Below, piece after piece: positions 5,151 to 8,056 of a stretch of 8,056 bases of DNA; the first letter of the stretch is position 1, and each line of letters opens with the position of its first letter. The position numbers and the translations under genes are program-made. Below the pieces are notes generated by a model that searched no databases, was not told the origin of the DNA, and was given only the letters and a program-made list of their open reading frames with translations. Source of the DNA: VFJZ01 sp038321545 (GTDB lineage Bacteria > Actinomycetota > Thermoleophilia > Gaiellales > F1-60-MAGs149); the NCBI GenBank assembly GCA_038321545.1, contig JBBQFB010000184.1, positions 1-8,056 of the forward strand. The letters run 5' to 3'.

Positions 5151-6304
5151 ACGTCACCGCCGATCGTCCGCAGGTGGGGCGGTGAGAGGGTCAGCACCTC
5201 GTGACCGTCGTCCGTGACGAGCACGTTCTGCTCCGCGTGAAACAGGCCGAACGCGGTGGCGACGCCGGGCTCGATCGTGATCGTCATGCCGGGCGCCAGC
5301 ATCGTCTCGTCGTCCTCGGAGATGTGCGGCGGCTCCGTCATGTCGAGACCGACGCCGTGGCCGACGCGGCCCGCCAGCGCCGAGATGTCGCTGGTGACCG
5401 GCAGGCCGATCTCGCGCACCCGCTCGTTCACGGTCGCGGCGATCTCCGCCACGGCGCGGCCGGGCCGCACCAGGCCGACGCCGAGCCCGGTGATCTCGAT
5501 GATCTGCCGCTGCGCGTCGACCTGCTCCGGCGTCGGGCCGCCGACCACGCCGGCCCGTCCGAAGTCACTCCACAATCCGTCGATCGTGCAGCCCGAGTCG
5601 AGCCAGACCATGTCGCCCCGTTCGATCTCCCGGTCGCTCCCCGAGCCCATCAGGACGTCGTACCGACCGCTGCCCGAGGTGATCGCGACCCACGGCGCGC
5701 CGCCACCAGCGCGGCCGGTCTCGATCATCATCGTCAGCGCCACCTCCCGCTCGGTCGAGCCCTTGCGGACGATCGCGAACATCCGCTCGTAGGCGCCCGC
5801 GGTACACGCGCACGCCCGGCGCATCGCCGCGACGTCCCACGGCGCCTTGCGGAGGCGCAGGTTCCACAGGAGCGGCGATGCATCGACGATCTCGATCGGA
5901 GCGAGCTCCGCCTCGATCCGCCGCAGCTCGAGCACCGGGATCCCCAGGCGCTGCTCGAAGCCCAGCTCCGCGCCAATGCGGCCAGCCGACAGTCCCGCTG
6001 CCTGCACGGCCGCGCGCAGCTCGTCGACCGGCGCAACCGAGAGCTGCCGGTAGGTGCGGACGTCGCGCACCCACGACAGCGACCGGGCCTCGAACTCCCG
6101 GCCCATGTGCACGACGAGGACGGGTGGGCCGGAGCGCGGCAGCAAGAGGTAGAACGGCCGCGCGAGCGTCGGCTCGACGACCGGGTAGCCGGTCAGGAAG
6201 CAGAGGTTCGTCCCCGATGCGAGCAGCAGCGCGTCGATCCCCTCCGCCGCCATCGCCGCCCGGGCCGCCTCGATCCTCGCCGTTGCGATCCCGTCGCGAT
6301 CCAC
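5147..6304 (-). CDS. M24-family metallohydrolase (Xaa-Pro peptidase / creatinase-like fold)
   Basis: 385 residues in two domains: a creatinase-type N-terminal domain (about 1-150, with EGIDALLLASGTNLCFLTGY) and a pita-bread catalytic domain. All five dinuclear metal ligands appear: D236 (WLDSG), D247 (WSDFGR), H316 (GRVGHGVGLDMTEPP), E345 (TIEPG) and E358 (AEQNVLVT). Their presence argues for a metal-dependent hydrolase such as aminopeptidase P, prolidase or an ectoine-hydrolase-like enzyme, and against true creatinase, which lacks metals. These enzymes act in the cytoplasm on Xaa-Pro or similarly constrained amide bonds. The GTG start has no evident Shine-Dalgarno but gives the usual N-terminus. 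It is the first gene of the operon, coupled to the Rieske gene by GTGA at 5147-5150, and is divergent from the LysR gene. In this oxygenase context an amide-opening catabolic step is more likely than dipeptide turnover, but that is inference. Confidence 0.9.
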   Translation of the reverse strand: MDRDGIATARIEAARAAMAAEGIDALLLASGTNLCFLTGYPVVEPTLARPFYLLLPRSGPPVLVVHMGREFEARSLSWVRDVRTYRQLSVAPVDELRAAVQAAGLSAGRIGAELGFEQRLGIPVLELRRIEAELAPIEIVDASPLLWNLRLRKAPWDVAAMRRACACTAGAYERMFAIVRKGSTEREVALTMMIETGRAGGGAPWVAITSGSGRYDVLMGSGSDREIERGDMVWLDSGCTIDGLWSDFGRAGVVGGPTPEQVDAQRQIIEITGLGVGLVRPGRAVAEIAATVNERVREIGLPVTSDISALAGRVGHGVGLDMTEPPHISEDDETMLAPGMTITIEPGVATAFGLFHAEQNVLVTDDGHEVLTLSPPHLRTIGGDV

Positions 6305-6366
6305 CGCCGGAGAATGAACGCGCTACGGGCAGCGGGGCAAGCATCGGACCCGCGTGAGACGGACCG

Positions 6367-6392
6367 TCATGCGGTGATGATCCAGCCTCATC
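6367..6392. promoter_or_regulatory. Candidate LysR-type operator in the divergent gap
   Basis: The 109-base gap between the M24 and LysR genes contains GATGA (6376-6380), seven bases, then TCATC (6388-6392), a perfect dyad. T6378 and A6390 in the arms are separated by 11 bases, the T-N11-A spacing typical of LysR-family recognition sites. A further inverted half-site TCAT lies at 6367-6370. The dyad is about 20 bases before the LysR start and about 70 before the M24 start, a position suited to autorepression plus activation of the divergent operon. A TACGTT at 6404-6409 could be the LysR -10 element, but no matching -35 is evident. Assignment is by pattern and place only. Confidence 0.5.
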
Positions 6393-6413
6393 CTTGGCTC
6401 TGCTACGTTCGCG

Positions 6414-7385
6414 GTGTTGCCCGACAAGACGCGCACCACCACCGATGCAAGGGATCCGGCACTGCGGTGGCACGGCGTCGACCTGCGCCATCTCGGGGCG
6501 CTCCGGGCCGTCGCCGAGCATCGCTCGTTCGGCCGCGCCGCTAGGGCCCTGAACGTGACGCAGTCGGCAGTCTCGCACCAGATCGCGCAGCTCGAGGAGC
6601 GGCTCGGCGCGATCCTGGTCGACCGGCGCTCCCGCGGCGGTCCTGACCTGACGCCGGCTGGGGCCGTCGTCGCCCGCCACGCCGCCGCCGTGTTCGGTCA
6701 TCTGACGGCGGCCGTCGCCGAGCTCGACTCGCTCGCCAGCGGCTCGGCCGTGGTCCGGGTCGGCGTCTTTCCGAGCGTCGGCGCCGCGATCCTGCCGCGC
6801 CTGATCCGGCTGATGCGAACGCGGAGTCCCGGGCTGAGCGTGCACCTGCACGAGGAGGCGGACGACACGGAGCTGCTGAAGCTCCTGCACGCGGCGCAGC
6901 TCGACCTCGCGTTCGTCGTGCTGCCCGTCGCGGACGACCGGTTCGCGGCGCGTGAACTCGTGGAGGACCCGTGGTGTGTCGTCGTGCCCGGCGGCGGACG
7001 GCTCGCGGCCGAGGGCACCATTACGCTCCGCGGGCTCTCGCGGCTGCCCCTGATCGGCATGCGCCACGGCTCGCCGTTGCAGCTCGGCGAGTCGCGCCTC
7101 CAGCTCGCCGGCCACACCGCCGACGTGGTCGTGCGGGCCGATGACATCGGCACCATCCAGGGTCTCGTCGCGGCCGGGCTGGGCGTCGCCATCCTGCCGC
7201 GGATGCTGCTGACCGTGCGCCATCCGGGCGTTGCGATCTGCACGTTTGCCGAGCCGGTGGAGCCCCGCCGGGTAGGCATCGCCTGGCGGGCCGAGGAGGA
7301 GCCCGCGGCCAGCCTCCGGCTGGTGGTGGAGGCGGCCGTCGAGGCGCTCGCGTCGCCGCTCACGCCGACCGGCGCCGGCGACTGA
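6414..7385 (+). CDS. LysR-family transcriptional regulator
   Basis: 323 residues. The N-terminal winged helix-turn-helix is clear: VDLRHLGALRAVAEHRSFGRAA, then RALNVTQSAVSHQIAQLEERLG (HTH about residues 38-57), followed by the wing LVDRRSRGGPDLTPAG and the linker helix. From about 113 (VVRVGVFPSVGAAILPRLI) comes the periplasmic-binding-protein-like effector domain in two lobes, including VADDIGTIQGLVAAGLGVAILPR-type features near 240-263, where the family usually reads V-x-G-x-G-I-A-LLP. Start is GTG 6414, the first in-frame start upstream of VDLRHL, without a Shine-Dalgarno; TTG 6417 is possible. The protein should sense a small molecule and regulate the divergent M24-Rieske-M20 operon, and its downstream partner gene is translationally coupled. 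The inducer is unknown, probably a pathway substrate or intermediate. Confidence 0.93.
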   Translation: MLPDKTRTTTDARDPALRWHGVDLRHLGALRAVAEHRSFGRAARALNVTQSAVSHQIAQLEERLGAILVDRRSRGGPDLTPAGAVVARHAAAVFGHLTAAVAELDSLASGSAVVRVGVFPSVGAAILPRLIRLMRTRSPGLSVHLHEEADDTELLKLLHAAQLDLAFVVLPVADDRFAARELVEDPWCVVVPGGGRLAAEGTITLRGLSRLPLIGMRHGSPLQLGESRLQLAGHTADVVVRADDIGTIQGLVAAGLGVAILPRMLLTVRHPGVAICTFAEPVEPRRVGIAWRAEEEPAASLRLVVEAAVEALASPLTPTGAGD

Positions 7386-8056
7386 TGGCCGTCGCCCTCG
7401 ACGTGCTCACACGCGTGCCGGACATCCTCGGGGAGGGGCCTGTGTACGACCCCGCGACCGGCGTCCTCCACCGCATCGACATCACCGGCCGCGCGGTGCG
7501 TTCCCTGGACCTGGCCGACGGCTCCAGCCGGGAGTGGCCGTTGCCGCTCGAGCCGGGGTCACTCGCCCTCCGCGCATCGGGTGGCGCCGTCGTCGCGCTC
7601 GAGGACGGCCTGTGGTCGCTCGACCTCGCGACGGGCGCCGTCGATCGCCTGGTGGACGTCACACAGGGCGACGAGCGGGTCGCGCTCAACGACGGCCGCT
7701 GCGACGCCGCGGGCCGGTTCTGGGTGGGTTCGTACGCGCGCAACGAGCGCGACGCGATCGGCGGCGTGTACCGGATCGGCACCGACTGCATTCTCACGCA
7801 GGTCGCCGGGGGTGTCACGGTCGGAAACGGCCTCGACTGGAGCCCGGACGGCGCGACACTCTACTTCACCGACTCGGCCGGAACGATCACGGCGTTCGAC
7901 ATGCAGGTCGGGCTGCCGGTGCGGCCTCGGGTCTTCGCCGCCGACGACGACTGCTCGCCGGACGGCCTGGTCGTCGACGCCGAGGGCGGCGTCTGGAGCA
8001 CGAAGTGGGACGGCTGGCGGATCGTCCGGTACGAGCCCGACGGACGCGTCGACCGT
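7385..8056 (+). CDS. SMP-30/gluconolactonase/LRE-family lactonase (3' truncated by window)
   Basis: ATG 7385 overlaps the LysR stop by one base (TGATG), and the frame stays open to the window end: 224 codons of a family that normally has about 290-300 residues, so roughly three quarters are seen. Family signatures are present in order: LGEGPVYDP (E17, metal ligand), RVALNDGRCDAAGRFWVGS (R98 and N102, substrate pocket), VGNGLDWSPDGATLYFTDS (N148, metal ligand) and SPDGLVVDAEGGVWS (D193, metal ligand). These are the regucalcin/gluconolactonase calcium or zinc site in a six-bladed propeller. Such enzymes hydrolyse sugar lactones and other small lactones. Coupling to the regulator gene suggests it belongs to the same regulon, perhaps opening a lactone intermediate; that link is inferred. 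Confidence 0.9.
   Translation, partial: MAVALDVLTRVPDILGEGPVYDPATGVLHRIDITGRAVRSLDLADGSSREWPLPLEPGSLALRASGGAVVALEDGLWSLDLATGAVDRLVDVTQGDERVALNDGRCDAAGRFWVGSYARNERDAIGGVYRIGTDCILTQVAGGVTVGNGLDWSPDGATLYFTDSAGTITAFDMQVGLPVRPRVFAADDDCSPDGLVVDAEGGVWSTKWDGWRIVRYEPDGRVDR

Noticed and set aside
3007..6304. Assignment of the operon to ectoine or creatine breakdown
   Set aside because: The M24 protein keeps all metal ligands, unlike creatinase, and no other ectoine-pathway gene is visible. M20 and Rieske membership alone do not support either name.
5565..7223. 552-codon minus-strand open frame
   Set aside because: It runs antisense across the LysR gene and out of frame through the M24 gene, both of which are unambiguous.
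7360..7818. Minus-strand open frame at the right end
   Set aside because: It is a shadow of the SMP-30 gene, whose plus-strand frame is open to the window edge and has all the family motifs.

Overview
The window is uniformly GC-rich, with dense gene packing, many GTG starts and 4-base GTGA gene overlaps. This suggests a high-GC soil-type bacterium. The methyltransferase relic and the enzyme complement look actinobacterial, perhaps Thermoleophilia-like, but that placement is a family-resemblance guess rather than a measured result.

Left part (1-1738): the C-terminal end of an EamA/DMT-type membrane transporter, then a class I SAM-dependent methyltransferase that appears to be decaying. It has no start codon in its true frame, a Cys-to-Tyr change in motif I and a premature TAG where a Trp is expected. 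About 800 bases without an intact gene follow. This stretch looks like an integration scar. It contains the 3' half of a tRNA-Thr(CGT)-like gene whose anticodon arm sits in a long dyad, a terminator-like hairpin just after it, two copies of a paired TGCCACACAC direct repeat on either side, and a short relic resembling the NAD-binding motif of a zinc alcohol dehydrogenase. Core plus flanking paired repeats is the layout of a tyrosine-integrase attP site, yet no integrase gene is visible.

Right part (1739-8056): a small SnoaL/NTF2-like gene on the minus strand is divergent from a well-supported SDR oxidoreductase gene, which has a good promoter and Shine-Dalgarno. The SDR gene converges, with no spacer, on a minus-strand operon. 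In transcription order the operon encodes an M24 (Xaa-Pro peptidase-type) hydrolase, a Rieske ring-hydroxylating oxygenase/demethylase and an M20 amidohydrolase. The three genes are joined by two identical GTGA overlaps. Divergent from the operon lies a LysR-type regulator gene, whose stop overlaps the start of an SMP-30/gluconolactonase-type gene that runs off the end of the window.

Together the right part reads as a catabolic cluster under LysR control. One Rieske oxygenase, two amide/peptide-type hydrolases, a dehydrogenase and a lactonase could open and dismantle a small N-containing, methylated or cyclic compound. The substrate cannot be named from the sequence. A GATGA-N7-TCATC dyad with T-N11-A spacing in the 109-base divergent gap is a good candidate operator for the LysR protein.
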